A stretch of DNA of 16,137 bases. Origin: Clostridia bacterium. Lineage in GTDB: Bacteria; Bacillota; Clostridia; Oscillospirales; CAG-272. The stretch covers positions 1 to 16,137 of the forward strand of contig JAGAUC010000191.1 in the NCBI GenBank assembly GCA_017621015.1, given 5' to 3'. Shown piece by piece: positions 6,828 to 14,539 of the stretch. The first letter of the stretch is position 1. Each line of letters starts with the position of its first letter. The notes under the pieces are model-generated. The model searched no databases. It saw only the letters and a list, made by a program, of their open reading frames with translations, and was not told the origin of the DNA. The position numbers were made by a program, and so were the translations under genes.

Positions 6828-7973
6828 ATGAAGAAAAAAATCAAAATTGTGATCGCGCCCGACTCCTTTAAGGGAAGCATCGATGCCCATGGCGCGGCTG
6901 AGGCCTTGGAAAAGGGCATTTTGTCTGTCGCGGATGCCGAGTCTGTAGAGATCGTGAAGATTCCGATTGCCGACGGTGGCGAGGGAACGCTTTGCGCAAT
7001 GGTTGGCGAGGACAACTTCGACTATGTGATCGTGAACGGTCCGACGGGCGCACCCGTAAAGGCGGCGCTCGGTTATCTTGACGGAACCGCCGTGATCGAG
7101 ATGGCGCAGGCGGCAGGTCTTACGCTTGCTGACCCTAAAAATCTTTGTGCCAAAAACGCGACGACGTATGGCGTTGGCGAAATGATAAAGCATGCACTTG
7201 ACAAGGGCATCCGCCACTTCTTGCTTACCGCAGGCGGCAGTGCCACCAACGATGGCGGTACGGGTATGCTGGCGGCGCTTGGCGGAAGGTTTTACAATAA
7301 GAACGGTGAGTCCTTTGTTCCCACCGGCGGTACGCTATGCGAGATTGAGAGGATCGATCTTGAAGGGCTGGATCTGCGTTTGACAGAGTGTAGATTTACC
7401 GTTGCCACCGATGTTAAAAATCCGCTTTGCGGTAAAGAAGGTGCAACCTACGTGTACGCGCGCCAAAAGGGTGCGACCGACGCTGAGCTTGCGGAAATGG
7501 AAGAGGGAATGAAGCACTACGCTTCGCTTGTGAATGCGCTTGCCGGGGACGAGATCTCCGCCATAGCCGGCTCGGGAGCGGGCGGAGGAATTGCCGTTCC
7601 TCTTATGGCGTTTTGCCGTGCAAAGATCGTTTCCGGAATCGATGCGGTGCTGGACGTTGCTCATTTTGAGACGCATCTGGATGGCGCTGATTTTGTACTT
7701 ACGGGCGAGGGGAAGATCGATGTACAAAGTCTGTACGGAAAGGCCATCAGCGGCGTTTCACGCACAGCGGCTCGTGCAAAAATTCCGGTTGTCTGCTTCG
7801 TAGGATGTGTTGGCAGTGACAGAGACGAGCTGAAGGCACTTGGCGTTTCGGACATCTACGCTACGGCGGATATTGCCCCGAGCGCCGAATATTCGATGAC
7901 ACATGCCGATATCCTGCTTGAAAAGCTGGCAGGAGATTGGTTCCGGAGTGTAAAAAACTCCTATGACGAATGA
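6828..7973 (+). CDS. Glycerate kinase, type 1 (GlxK/GarK family)
   Basis: Cytoplasmic enzyme that phosphorylates D-glycerate with ATP to 2- or 3-phosphoglycerate, feeding glycolysis. The 381-residue length is normal for the family. Conserved blocks visible in order are APDSFKGS (residues 10-17), PIADGGEGT (46-54), EMAQAAGL (91-98), GGSATNDGGTGML (136-148), a glycine-rich GSGAGGGIA (about 248-256) and LTGEGKIDVQSLYGKA near residue 290. The start ATG at 6828 has GGAG at 6819-6822, close upstream. The stop and last codons lie inside a bidirectional terminator shared with the convergent esterase. No strong promoter of its own is obvious, so read-through from the surface-protein transcript past the 6780 hairpin is possible. 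No neighbouring glyoxylate or glucarate genes are visible, so the pathway context is unknown. Confidence 0.95.
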   Translation: MKKKIKIVIAPDSFKGSIDAHGAAEALEKGILSVADAESVEIVKIPIADGGEGTLCAMVGEDNFDYVIVNGPTGAPVKAALGYLDGTAVIEMAQAAGLTLADPKNLCAKNATTYGVGEMIKHALDKGIRHFLLTAGGSATNDGGTGMLAALGGRFYNKNGESFVPTGGTLCEIERIDLEGLDLRLTECRFTVATDVKNPLCGKEGATYVYARQKGATDAELAEMEEGMKHYASLVNALAGDEISAIAGSGAGGGIAVPLMAFCRAKIVSGIDAVLDVAHFETHLDGADFVLTGEGKIDVQSLYGKAISGVSRTAARAKIPVVCFVGCVGSDRDELKALGVSDIYATADIAPSAEYSMTHADILLEKLAGDWFRSVKNSYDE

Positions 7974-7990
7974 CGTCATAGGAGTTTTTT
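7952..7990. terminator. Bidirectional terminator overlapping both convergent stop codons
   Basis: Bases 7952-7968 (six A then ctcctatgacg) pair perfectly with 7974-7990 (cgtcataggag then six T), loop aatga. Because the stem is flanked by A6 on one side and T6 on the other, it works as an intrinsic terminator in both directions. The glycerate kinase stop TGA (7971-7973) forms part of the loop, its final codons are the left arm, and the esterase stop (complement of 7989-7991) is in the T-run. Two genes therefore share one coding-embedded terminator. Confidence 0.95.
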
Positions 7991-9077
7991 ATATAAGATG
8001 CTTTTTTATGTAGTCCATATACACGTTCCAGTCGTAGCGGCTCAGATAGTGCTTGCCCGCGCGGAGATGATAGCAAATGTTTCCCTCGGAAAAGGTTTCG
8101 CCAATCTCGGCATAGCGGTCGGGGGCAATCAGGCCTTTTTTGCCAAGCTGCTCCCACACCTTGGAGGCGGCATAGCAGGAGAGAAGCTGAGATTCGGGGT
8201 CAGCCCATACGTCCTCGACGGCAGCACCGCAAAGAAAATGGCGGGGGGCGATCGTTGCCACCAGCATATGCTGGTCGAAGGGAAGCGCTTGCTCGTTTTG
8301 GGCGTATTTTTTGTAATTCTCGCAAAACCAGAAGGGGAACGCTCTTGTGATCACATCGATGTGCTCGCCCTTCTTATCTCGTGTAATGGCATCGCCGCTA
8401 CAGCCGGAGTTGTTGGCGATAACAAAGCGGAATCGCTTGTCAAGCGCTCCGGTCAAAAGTGCGGTCTTACCCAGACGCGAGTGACCGATGACGGCAGCGT
8501 TGTTGATATCCAAGCAGTCCTTAGTAGCCGCATAGTCGAGAAGGCGCATATTGGCCCACGCCCACATCGCAATTTTTCCCGTGGCGTTGGGGGCGCGCTT
8601 GGTAAGGTCCGTTTGCGCTTCCGTTGGAGTCACAACAGCCGCAAGACCGTTTGTAAAATCGCGGTTGTCGGTGGTTACGTCCTGATAAAAGACCGAAAGG
8701 ATGGCAAAGCCGTTATCGATGATCTCCTCGGCGGGGAAATATTTATCGGGAACGTCCGGCATGAAATTATTAAGCACAAAGAAGGGATGCTTTCCTTCTT
8801 TGGTAGGGATGGTTGCCATAAACGGGAAGGAATAGGATTTTCCGCACACCTCAGCGTGCGCGATCACCTGCCGACAGATGGCTTTGCCTGCAAAATGCGG
8901 AAATTTGCTGTCAAGGGGAAGTTCCTCAAAGGTAAGAGCGGTTGGCTCGGGGACGGGAAGGCCGTATTCCTCCTCAAGGAAGGCTTTGACATACGTCTCA
9001 CGAACATTCTCCCACTCATCAGGTGAAAAATCCTGAATTTCCGGTACATCGCGTTCCTTTAAGATCTCATGCAACAT
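7989..9077 (-). CDS. CE15-like alpha/beta-hydrolase (glucuronoyl/acetyl-xylan-type esterase), cytoplasmic form
   Basis: Predicted serine esterase of 362 residues in the carbohydrate-esterase CE15 / acetyl-xylan-esterase-like group. Seen in the sequence: nucleophile elbow GHSRLGK with Ser200, followed by TALLTGALDKRF; the segment NNSGCSGDAITR; an acid-residue region AAVEDVWADPES (Glu288); and GKHYLSRYDW with His343 near the end. These are the Ser-Glu-His positions and wording of bacterial CE15 relatives, and the length is typical. There is no signal peptide, unlike secreted plant-wall esterases, so it probably acts on imported oligosaccharides or another intracellular ester. Substrate is inference. 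The start at 9077 is supported by a ribosome site reading AAGGAAG (complement of 9084-9090) and a consensus promoter. It stands alone, divergent from the M16 genes and convergent with glycerate kinase. Confidence 0.85.
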   Translation of the reverse strand: MLHEILKERDVPEIQDFSPDEWENVRETYVKAFLEEEYGLPVPEPTALTFEELPLDSKFPHFAGKAICRQVIAHAEVCGKSYSFPFMATIPTKEGKHPFFVLNNFMPDVPDKYFPAEEIIDNGFAILSVFYQDVTTDNRDFTNGLAAVVTPTEAQTDLTKRAPNATGKIAMWAWANMRLLDYAATKDCLDINNAAVIGHSRLGKTALLTGALDKRFRFVIANNSGCSGDAITRDKKGEHIDVITRAFPFWFCENYKKYAQNEQALPFDQHMLVATIAPRHFLCGAAVEDVWADPESQLLSCYAASKVWEQLGKKGLIAPDRYAEIGETFSEGNICYHLRAGKHYLSRYDWNVYMDYIKKHLI

Positions 9078-9109
9078 ATCTGACTTCCTTTCATCACGAA
9101 TATACGTTA

Positions 9110-9138
9110 ATTATAAGCAAAACACAAGGAAAAGTCAA
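9110..9138 (-). promoter_or_regulatory. Promoter of the CE15-like esterase gene
   Basis: On the minus strand TTGACT (complement of 9133-9138) is followed after exactly 17 bases by TATAAT (complement of 9110-9115). This gives 11 of 12 consensus matches. Transcription should start near 9103, about 25 bases before the esterase ATG. Confidence 0.88.
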
Positions 9139-9167
9139 GCAAAAAGCAAAAAAATTGACCAAAGCGG

Positions 9168-9196
9168 TTGCAATCTTTGTCAAAATGGTGTAAAAT
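9168..9196 (+). promoter_or_regulatory. Promoter of the M16-lgt-folD gene series
   Basis: TTGCAA (9168-9173) and TAAAAT (9191-9196) are 17 bases apart. An overlapping alternative is TTGTCA (9177-9182) with TATATT (9200-9205), also with a 17-base spacer. Either would start transcription about 10-25 bases before the ATG at 9227. An imperfect inverted repeat, ttgaccaaag (9155-9164) with ctttgtcaa (9175-9183), straddles the -35 box and could bind a regulator. Confidence 0.7.
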
Positions 9197-9226
9197 ATAT
9201 ATATTAATAAAATGGAAAGGTATGCC

Positions 9227-10528
9227 ATGTATCCCAAAAGGATTTCACTTTCAGGTGCGCGCTTTTTGAGTGCGATTCAAACCGATAAATTTAAAACCGA
9301 AACGCTTTCGGTCTCTATTGTTATGCCCACAGATAAAAAAGCATCGCCAATCTCGCTTCTGGCACTTTCTATCCTGAAGCGAGGCAATGAGAGCTATAAA
9401 ACGCAGGGGGAAATCAATCTTCGGTTGGATGAGCTGTATGCCACCTCGATCTCAGTAAAAAGTCAACGCCTTGGAAACGCCAACATACTCGGCTTTTCTG
9501 CGGAGATGCTTTGTGAGGAATATACGGACGGAAAGACCGATATTTTTGGTGGCACACTTGAGGTCCTGACGCAGATGCTCTATCATCCGTTGACCGATGA
9601 AAACGGGAACTTTTTACGGTCTTACATTGAGAGCGAAAAAAATAACCAGTGTGATTCCATAAAGGCACAGATCAACAATCCGCGCTCGTATGCCTCCAAG
9701 CGGTGTCGTGAGATTATGTTTGAGGGAGATGCATACGGCATAAGCCTTCTGGGTACGGTCGATTCGGTTTCCCAAATAACTGAGAGAGCACTTTTCGAAA
9801 GCTATCAACATCTGCTTTCGGATTATCGGTATGAGTTTTTCTATATTGGGCCGCGCACCATCGAAGAGGTGGCAAAGCGTCTTAGCGAGGCTTTTCCGTT
9901 TGACGGCCGTCGGGAGAGCGTTTGTGAGGTCGCACAGTCGGTGCCTAAAAAGAAGGCAGACCGGGTGCGCCGAGTTACCGAGGAGATGCCGCTGGCGCAA
10001 GGAAAGCTCGTGCTTGGCTTTACAACCGAAACTAATATCAAGAGCGAAGACTTTTGCACCATGCTCGTTCTCAATGAGATCTACGGTGCATCACCAGTTT
10101 CCAAGCTTTTCATGAACGTAAGAGAGCGTCTCAGTCTTTGCTATTACTGTAGTTCGTTTTATGATATTTTCAAGGGCGCGTTGTTTGTTTCGTGTGGTGT
10201 TTCACCTGAAAATCGGGATAAGGCCGAGCGCGAAATTTTAAGCCAGCTGTCCGAAATTGTAAAGGGTAACATTTCCGATGAGGAGTTTGAGGCGGCCAAG
10301 CGCTCGCTCTACAATAATTACCGCTCGCTTTCCGATTCTCCGGCCCATCTGGAAGGATACTATTTTTGCCGCAATGAGTTTGGCGTGGACTGCACGATCG
10401 AGCAATGTATGAGCGGCATCCGCGCGGTTAAGATTTCGGATGTGGTTCGGGTGGCATCGAACATTTGCCTGGACACGGTTTACTTCCTGAACGGAAGCGG
10501 AGAGGAGGGTGAGGATGCTGACGAATAA
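9227..10528 (+). CDS. M16 peptidase-family protein lacking the zinc motif (YmfF-like)
   Basis: About 433 residues, cytoplasmic, with no signal peptide. It resembles the Bacillus YmfF-type member of the insulinase/processing-peptidase family: after the first strands comes LLALSILKRGNESY..QGEINLRLDELYATSISV, which is where active relatives carry HxxEH, but no such motif is present. The C-terminal half retains M16 wording such as LFMNVRERLSLCYYCSS. It probably forms a heterodimer with the active M16 gene that follows, as in other two-subunit M16 enzymes. I choose the ATG at 9227 over the one at 9212, because GGAAAGG (9214-9220) is a good ribosome site 6 bases before it. The gene overlaps the next one by 14 bases, implying translational coupling and equimolar subunits. 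Confidence 0.88.
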   Translation: MYPKRISLSGARFLSAIQTDKFKTETLSVSIVMPTDKKASPISLLALSILKRGNESYKTQGEINLRLDELYATSISVKSQRLGNANILGFSAEMLCEEYTDGKTDIFGGTLEVLTQMLYHPLTDENGNFLRSYIESEKNNQCDSIKAQINNPRSYASKRCREIMFEGDAYGISLLGTVDSVSQITERALFESYQHLLSDYRYEFFYIGPRTIEEVAKRLSEAFPFDGRRESVCEVAQSVPKKKADRVRRVTEEMPLAQGKLVLGFTTETNIKSEDFCTMLVLNEIYGASPVSKLFMNVRERLSLCYYCSSFYDIFKGALFVSCGVSPENRDKAEREILSQLSEIVKGNISDEEFEAAKRSLYNNYRSLSDSPAHLEGYYFCRNEFGVDCTIEQCMSGIRAVKISDVVRVASNICLDTVYFLNGSGEEGEDADE

Positions 10529-11813
10529 AAAAGAAAGCCGCAAGCTGCGCGAGCATTATTATAAGTGTCGCCATAAAAGCGGACTTGACGTTTATGTTTT
10601 CCCTAAGAAGCTTACGGTATCCTATGCGCTTTTCGGAACCAAATACGGGTCGGTAGATAACTGCTTCCGTATTGCCGGTGAAAAGGATTTTGTTACCGTG
10701 CCAAACGGAATTGCTCACTATCTGGAGCATCGGATGTTTACTCAAAAGGACGGAAGCGATATTACCGAGCGCTTCTCCGAGTACGGCGCGGACTCTAACG
10801 CCTATACAACCTTTACCAAAACCGTTTACCTGTTTAGCTGTACCGAAAACTTAGACAAGTCGCTCGGGGCATTGATCGATTTTGTGACCGAGCCGCATTT
10901 TACCGGCGAGCTTGTGGACAAGGAACGTGGAATTATTGTTGAGGAAATCAAGATGGGGGAGGACAACCCCTATGACCGTTGCTTTTACGGACTTTTGGAA
11001 GCAATGTACCAAAATAACAGCGTTCGTATCAACATTGCAGGTACTGAGGAGTCGGTTTCCGAGATCACCGCAGATATGCTGAATGCGTGCTACCGTACCT
11101 TTTATGCCCCGAACAATATGGCGTTGGTTGTTTGTGGTGACGTGACTCCGGAGGAGGTCATGTTTACCGTGGAACAGCATTTGCCAAGTGATTTTGTTTC
11201 GGTGGATGCTGAAAGACGGTATTTAGATGAGCCAAGGGAGGTTTATCAGGCGCAATACGAGGCTTATATGCCGGTTGCCAAGCCGATTTTTACCATTGGA
11301 GTTAAGGATTCGGTGATTGGTAACGCCAAGGAGCGAATGGCTCGCGATGCGGCAATGCAGGTTTTGTGTGAAATGCTTTTTTCCCGTTCGGGAAAGCTAT
11401 ACAATGATCTCTTTGAGAGCGGAAAGATATCGCCCGAGCTTTCTTACGGCTATTCCATTGTTGAGCAATTTGCCTTTTTGACGATCGGAGGAGAAGCCGA
11501 TGAGCCCACGGAGGTTTTGGCATATATTCAGGAATTTATCCGCGAAAAACAGAAAAATGGTCTTTCGTGTTTGGATTTTGAACGCTGTAAGCGCGTGATG
11601 CTTGCCGAATATATCAAGGATTTTGATTCCACCGAGGAGATCGCCAACAATATGATCGACTATATTTTTGATGGCGGTGATATTTTTGATTGTTATGAGG
11701 CGCTGGAGGGAGTAACCTTTGAGGATGTGGAGCGATTGCTTCACACCGCCTTTGATCCTTCCTACTTCTGCCTTTCGGTCATTCGTCCTGATGGACAACA
11801 AAAGGAGAAATAA
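10515..11813 (+). CDS. M16 zinc metallopeptidase, catalytic subunit (YmfH-like)
   Basis: A 432-residue putative zinc peptidase of the insulinase/mitochondrial-processing-peptidase family. The inverted zinc motif HYLEH is at residues 68-72 (GIAHYLEHRMF), with the downstream glutamate ligand in GIIVEEIKMGEDNP (Glu143 or Glu144). These are the classic HxxEH...E signatures. Further family features are GADSNAYTTF, the NNMALVVCGDV strand and LFSRSGKLYNDLFESG in the C-terminal half. The ATG at 10515 is used because AGGAGG (10503-10508) lies 6 bases upstream; the GTG at 10509 directly abuts that site and is unlikely. Substrate is unknown. In Bacillus the counterpart pair has been linked to peptide processing, and here it sits directly before lgt. 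Confidence 0.93.
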   Translation: MLTNKKESRKLREHYYKCRHKSGLDVYVFPKKLTVSYALFGTKYGSVDNCFRIAGEKDFVTVPNGIAHYLEHRMFTQKDGSDITERFSEYGADSNAYTTFTKTVYLFSCTENLDKSLGALIDFVTEPHFTGELVDKERGIIVEEIKMGEDNPYDRCFYGLLEAMYQNNSVRINIAGTEESVSEITADMLNACYRTFYAPNNMALVVCGDVTPEEVMFTVEQHLPSDFVSVDAERRYLDEPREVYQAQYEAYMPVAKPIFTIGVKDSVIGNAKERMARDAAMQVLCEMLFSRSGKLYNDLFESGKISPELSYGYSIVEQFAFLTIGGEADEPTEVLAYIQEFIREKQKNGLSCLDFERCKRVMLAEYIKDFDSTEEIANNMIDYIFDGGDIFDCYEALEGVTFEDVERLLHTAFDPSYFCLSVIRPDGQQKEK

Positions 11814-11814
11814 A

Positions 11815-12663
11815 ATGAGAAATGTTATACTTTCTTTTCCCGGACTTGGAATTGAAGAGTTCACTTTAAATCCCGTGGCTTTTCTTTCGGTTCATTGGTA
11901 TGGAATTATCATTACACTGGGTATGGTGATTGCTTTCTTTTATGCACTTTACCGTGCAAAGCAGATCGGAGTAAAGACCGACGACATGCTGGACATTGCG
12001 CTTTTTCTCATTCCCAGCGCGGTGATCGGCGCAAGACTTTATTATGTGCTGACAACGCTTGATCAGTATGATTCCTTTCTTGACGCGATCGCCATTTGGA
12101 ACGGCGGTCTTGCCATTTACGGCGGTGTAATTGCCGGCATCCTCTCAGTGGTTGCTGTTTGCCGCTATAAAAAGCTGAAGGCGCTTGATGTTCTAGACTG
12201 TATTGCACCGGGCCTTATTCTGGCGCAAGCGATGGGACGCTGGGGCAATTTCTTCAACGGTGAAGCCTTTGGTGCCGTGATTCCCGAATCCTCGCCGCTT
12301 TATTTTATTCGCATGGGGGTTCTTTCCCCGATGTCGGTTGATAAATTCGGAGATTTTGCTATGCACTACGTGCACCCGACCTTCCTTTACGAATCGGTGT
12401 GGAATCTGATCGGCTTTCTGCTTATGCACATTTTCTACAAAAAGAAATCCTTTTCGGGTGAGGTCGTTCTTTGGTATGCCGCGTGGTATGGGCTTGGCAG
12501 AATGTTCATTGAGGGGCTTCGCATCGACAGTCTTATGGTAGGGCCGTTCCGCATTTCACAGGTGGTTGCCTTTGTTTGCTTTGTAGGTGGCGTTGCCGGC
12601 ATCGTGTGTAAACGGATCTATGATGCACGGAAAAAGAGAATTTTGAAAAATAACAACGGATAA
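11815..12663 (+). CDS. lgt: Prolipoprotein diacylglyceryl transferase
   Basis: Integral membrane enzyme that transfers diacylglycerol from phosphatidylglycerol to the lipobox cysteine of prolipoproteins, the first step of lipoprotein maturation. The product has 282 residues and about seven hydrophobic segments. The Lgt signature GRWGNFFNGEAFG is at residues 141-153 with the essential-type arginine Arg142, preceded by IWNGGLAIYGG (94-104) and followed by HPTFLYES (187-194) and a GLGRMFIEGLRID block. The ATG at 11815 has AGGAG (11803-11807) 7 bases upstream, and only one base separates it from the preceding stop. A longer reading starting at 11719 would overlap the peptidase gene by 95 bases and is not credible. 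The product would process lipoproteins of a Gram-positive envelope. Confidence 0.97.
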   Translation: MRNVILSFPGLGIEEFTLNPVAFLSVHWYGIIITLGMVIAFFYALYRAKQIGVKTDDMLDIALFLIPSAVIGARLYYVLTTLDQYDSFLDAIAIWNGGLAIYGGVIAGILSVVAVCRYKKLKALDVLDCIAPGLILAQAMGRWGNFFNGEAFGAVIPESSPLYFIRMGVLSPMSVDKFGDFAMHYVHPTFLYESVWNLIGFLLMHIFYKKKSFSGEVVLWYAAWYGLGRMFIEGLRIDSLMVGPFRISQVVAFVCFVGGVAGIVCKRIYDARKKRILKNNNG

Positions 12664-12676
12664 AGGAAGATAGATT

Positions 12677-13528
12677 ATGGCTAAAATTATTGACGGAAAA
12701 GCAATCTCGGCCCAGGTAAGAGCAGAGCTCGCCGATGAAACCAAAATTTTTGAAAAGGAAAACGGCTTTTTGCCCGGTCTTGCTGTTGTGATCGTCGGTG
12801 ATGATCCGGCATCTCATGTTTACGTGCGCAACAAGGCACGTGCATGCGAGGAGATCGGATATTATTCGGAAACTCACCGGCTTCCCAAGGAAACGAGCCA
12901 GGAGGAGCTGGAGGCTCTCATTGATCGCCTGAACACGGACAAAAAAATACACGGCATTCTGGTTCAGCTTCCTTTGCCAAAGCATTTGGACGAGGAAAAG
13001 ATCCTTTTGAAAATATCGCCCGAAAAGGATGTGGACGCCTTCCACCCGTACAATGTGGGAAAGATCATGATCGGAAACTACAGCTTTTTGCCGTGCACAC
13101 CGGCGGGAATTATGGTGTTGCTTGAGCGCTCGGGCATTGATATTACGGGTAAGAAATGCGTGGTTGTCGGCCGTTCCAATATTGTTGGTAAGCCCATGGC
13201 AATGCTTTTGCTTCACGCAAACGGAACGGTTACCGTTTGCCATAGCCGCACAAAGGACCTTGCGGCGGTTTGCCGTGAGGCAGATATTTTGGTGGCTGCA
13301 ATCGGCAAGGCTGAATTTTTCGGCGCGGATATGGTCAAGGAAGGTGCGGTCGTTATCGATGTCGGTATGAACCGTAATGCGGAAGGAAAGCTGGTTGGCG
13401 ATGTGAATTTTGCCGCCGTAGAGCCGCTTGCCTCATACATTACGCCCGTTCCCGGCGGCGTTGGTCCCATGACCATTACCATGCTGATGAAGAATACACT
13501 GACTGCGGCTAAGCAGTCCTTAAAGTGA
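12677..13528 (+). CDS. folD: Bifunctional methylene-THF dehydrogenase / methenyl-THF cyclohydrolase
   Basis: Cytoplasmic enzyme interconverting 5,10-methylene-, 5,10-methenyl- and 10-formyl-tetrahydrofolate, normally using NADP. The 283-residue length is typical. Catalytic and binding features are YVRNKARACEEIG with Tyr49 and catalytic Lys53, VQLPLP (97-101 region, Gln98), EKDVDAF with Asp120, PCTPAGI (139-145), the nucleotide-binding GRSNIVGKP (165-172), CHSRT (188-192), VIDVGMN (226-232) and PVPGGVGPMT (258-266). The ribosome site AAAGGAAG (12662-12669) precedes the ATG at 12677. It lies 13 bases after lgt and 10 bases before the HprK-like gene, consistent with one operon. Confidence 0.97.
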   Translation: MAKIIDGKAISAQVRAELADETKIFEKENGFLPGLAVVIVGDDPASHVYVRNKARACEEIGYYSETHRLPKETSQEELEALIDRLNTDKKIHGILVQLPLPKHLDEEKILLKISPEKDVDAFHPYNVGKIMIGNYSFLPCTPAGIMVLLERSGIDITGKKCVVVGRSNIVGKPMAMLLLHANGTVTVCHSRTKDLAAVCREADILVAAIGKAEFFGADMVKEGAVVIDVGMNRNAEGKLVGDVNFAAVEPLASYITPVPGGVGPMTITMLMKNTLTAAKQSLK

Positions 13529-13538
13529 GGATAGAAAT

Positions 13539-14252
13539 TTGTTTACCATTCAAATTGCCGACCTTGTGGTAGAGCTTAACAACCGATTTTCCTACGTGGA
13601 GGAGCTTTGCCGCGAATATAAGGTGGAAGGGAAGCAGCCATTGTTTTCGGTTTCTGCCACCGAGGAGGAGATCGACGAGGAGCTGAGGATCTCGGGGCTT
13701 TCGCTTCCGCGTGCCTATGCGGAAGCTACCTGCTTGCATCGCCATATTGCACGTAGACTTTCGGAATACGGCGCCTTTTTGCTTCATTCTGCGGTAATCT
13801 CCTGTGACGGTAAGGGATACGCCTTTGCCGCGAGAAGCGGTGTCGGAAAAAGCACGCACATTGGCCTCTGGCTCAAGTGCTTTGGCAACCGTGCAAGGGT
13901 CGTAAACGGTGACAAGCCGATCATGAGGAAGGACGGAGAACGTTTCCTGGTTTACGGTACGCCGTGGAACGGAAAGGAGCGCCTTGGGGATAACATTTGC
14001 TGTGAAATGAAAGCACTGTGCTTTCTGGAACGCGGTGAAACCAATTACATTGAACGAATCGGTGCCGAGGAAGCGTTGGTTCGCTTGTTTTCCCAGGTCT
14101 ATCTGCCTGAAGATGCAGTGGCTTCGGCGGAAACGCTGGATCTGTTGGGCGAATTTATAGGGAAAACCCAATTTTATCTGTTACATTGCAATATGGAGGA
14201 CGAGGCGGCACTTGTCGCTTATCGCGGTATGAATAAGGAGGACGAGGAATGA
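13539..14252 (+). CDS. HPr-kinase/PEP-carboxykinase-like ATPase of the PqqD-associated type
   Basis: A 237-residue predicted P-loop kinase. The P-loop is ARSGVGKSTH (98-107), preceded by FLLHSAVI (His83), the HprK-type histidine segment. NGDKPIMR (123-130) supplies the Asp of a Walker-B-like strand, YGTPWNGKE (139-147) is a hallmark of this subfamily, and CFLERGETN (161-169) follows. It is shorter than true HPr kinases and lacks their N-terminal domain, so HPr is not the expected substrate. Relatives occur beside PqqD-like proteins in peptide-modification clusters, including kinases that phosphorylate lasso-peptide tails. The start is a TTG at 13539, supported by GTGAGG (13525-13530) 8 bases upstream. 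It overlaps the PqqD-like gene by four bases (ATGA). Acting on a peptide is inference. Confidence 0.85.
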   Translation: MFTIQIADLVVELNNRFSYVEELCREYKVEGKQPLFSVSATEEEIDEELRISGLSLPRAYAEATCLHRHIARRLSEYGAFLLHSAVISCDGKGYAFAARSGVGKSTHIGLWLKCFGNRARVVNGDKPIMRKDGERFLVYGTPWNGKERLGDNICCEMKALCFLERGETNYIERIGAEEALVRLFSQVYLPEDAVASAETLDLLGEFIGKTQFYLLHCNMEDEAALVAYRGMNKEDEE

Positions 14253-14515
14253 GGATCAAAGAGGGATTTCTTCTCAGAGAGGTGGCAGGGAGCTATATCG
14301 TTGTAGCTACCGGTGCACTAACCAAGGAGTTTAACGGTATTATCAAGCTGAACGAGACGGGTAGCTTTCTCTGGAAGAAGTTGGCGGAGAATACCGATAC
14401 GCAGGCGCTGGCTTTTGCGCTTACAGCGGAATACGATGTCTCGGAAGAAGATGCAAGGAAGGACGTAGAGAGCTTTGTGTCTCTGCTTGCGGACGCAGGC
14501 ATTCTTGAGAAATAA
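14249..14515 (+). CDS. PqqD-family peptide chaperone / RiPP recognition element
   Basis: An 88-residue protein matching the PqqD fold: N-terminal strands (FLLREVAGSYIVVATG), then the family's hallmark turn-helix LNETGSFLWKKL (34-45), a helix followed by EYDVSEEDARKDVESFV, and the terminal LLADAGILEK. PqqD-like domains bind the leader of a ribosomally made peptide and present it to modifying enzymes. The gene starts at an ATG overlapping the kinase stop (ATGA, 14249-14252), with AAGGAGG (14235-14241) 7 bases upstream, so the two products are translationally coupled. The cluster shows no radical SAM, cyclase or PQQ gene, so this is not PQQ biosynthesis. It most resembles the HprK-related/PqqD-related pair seen in other bacteria. 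Confidence 0.9.
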   Translation: MRIKEGFLLREVAGSYIVVATGALTKEFNGIIKLNETGSFLWKKLAENTDTQALAFALTAEYDVSEEDARKDVESFVSLLADAGILEK

Positions 14516-14539
14516 TATGAAAGGTAAGGAAACACGGGA

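Noticed and set aside
7998..9026. A 342-codon plus-strand frame opposite the esterase
   Set aside because: The esterase on the minus strand has catalytic motifs, a ribosome site and a consensus promoter. The plus frame shows none of these.
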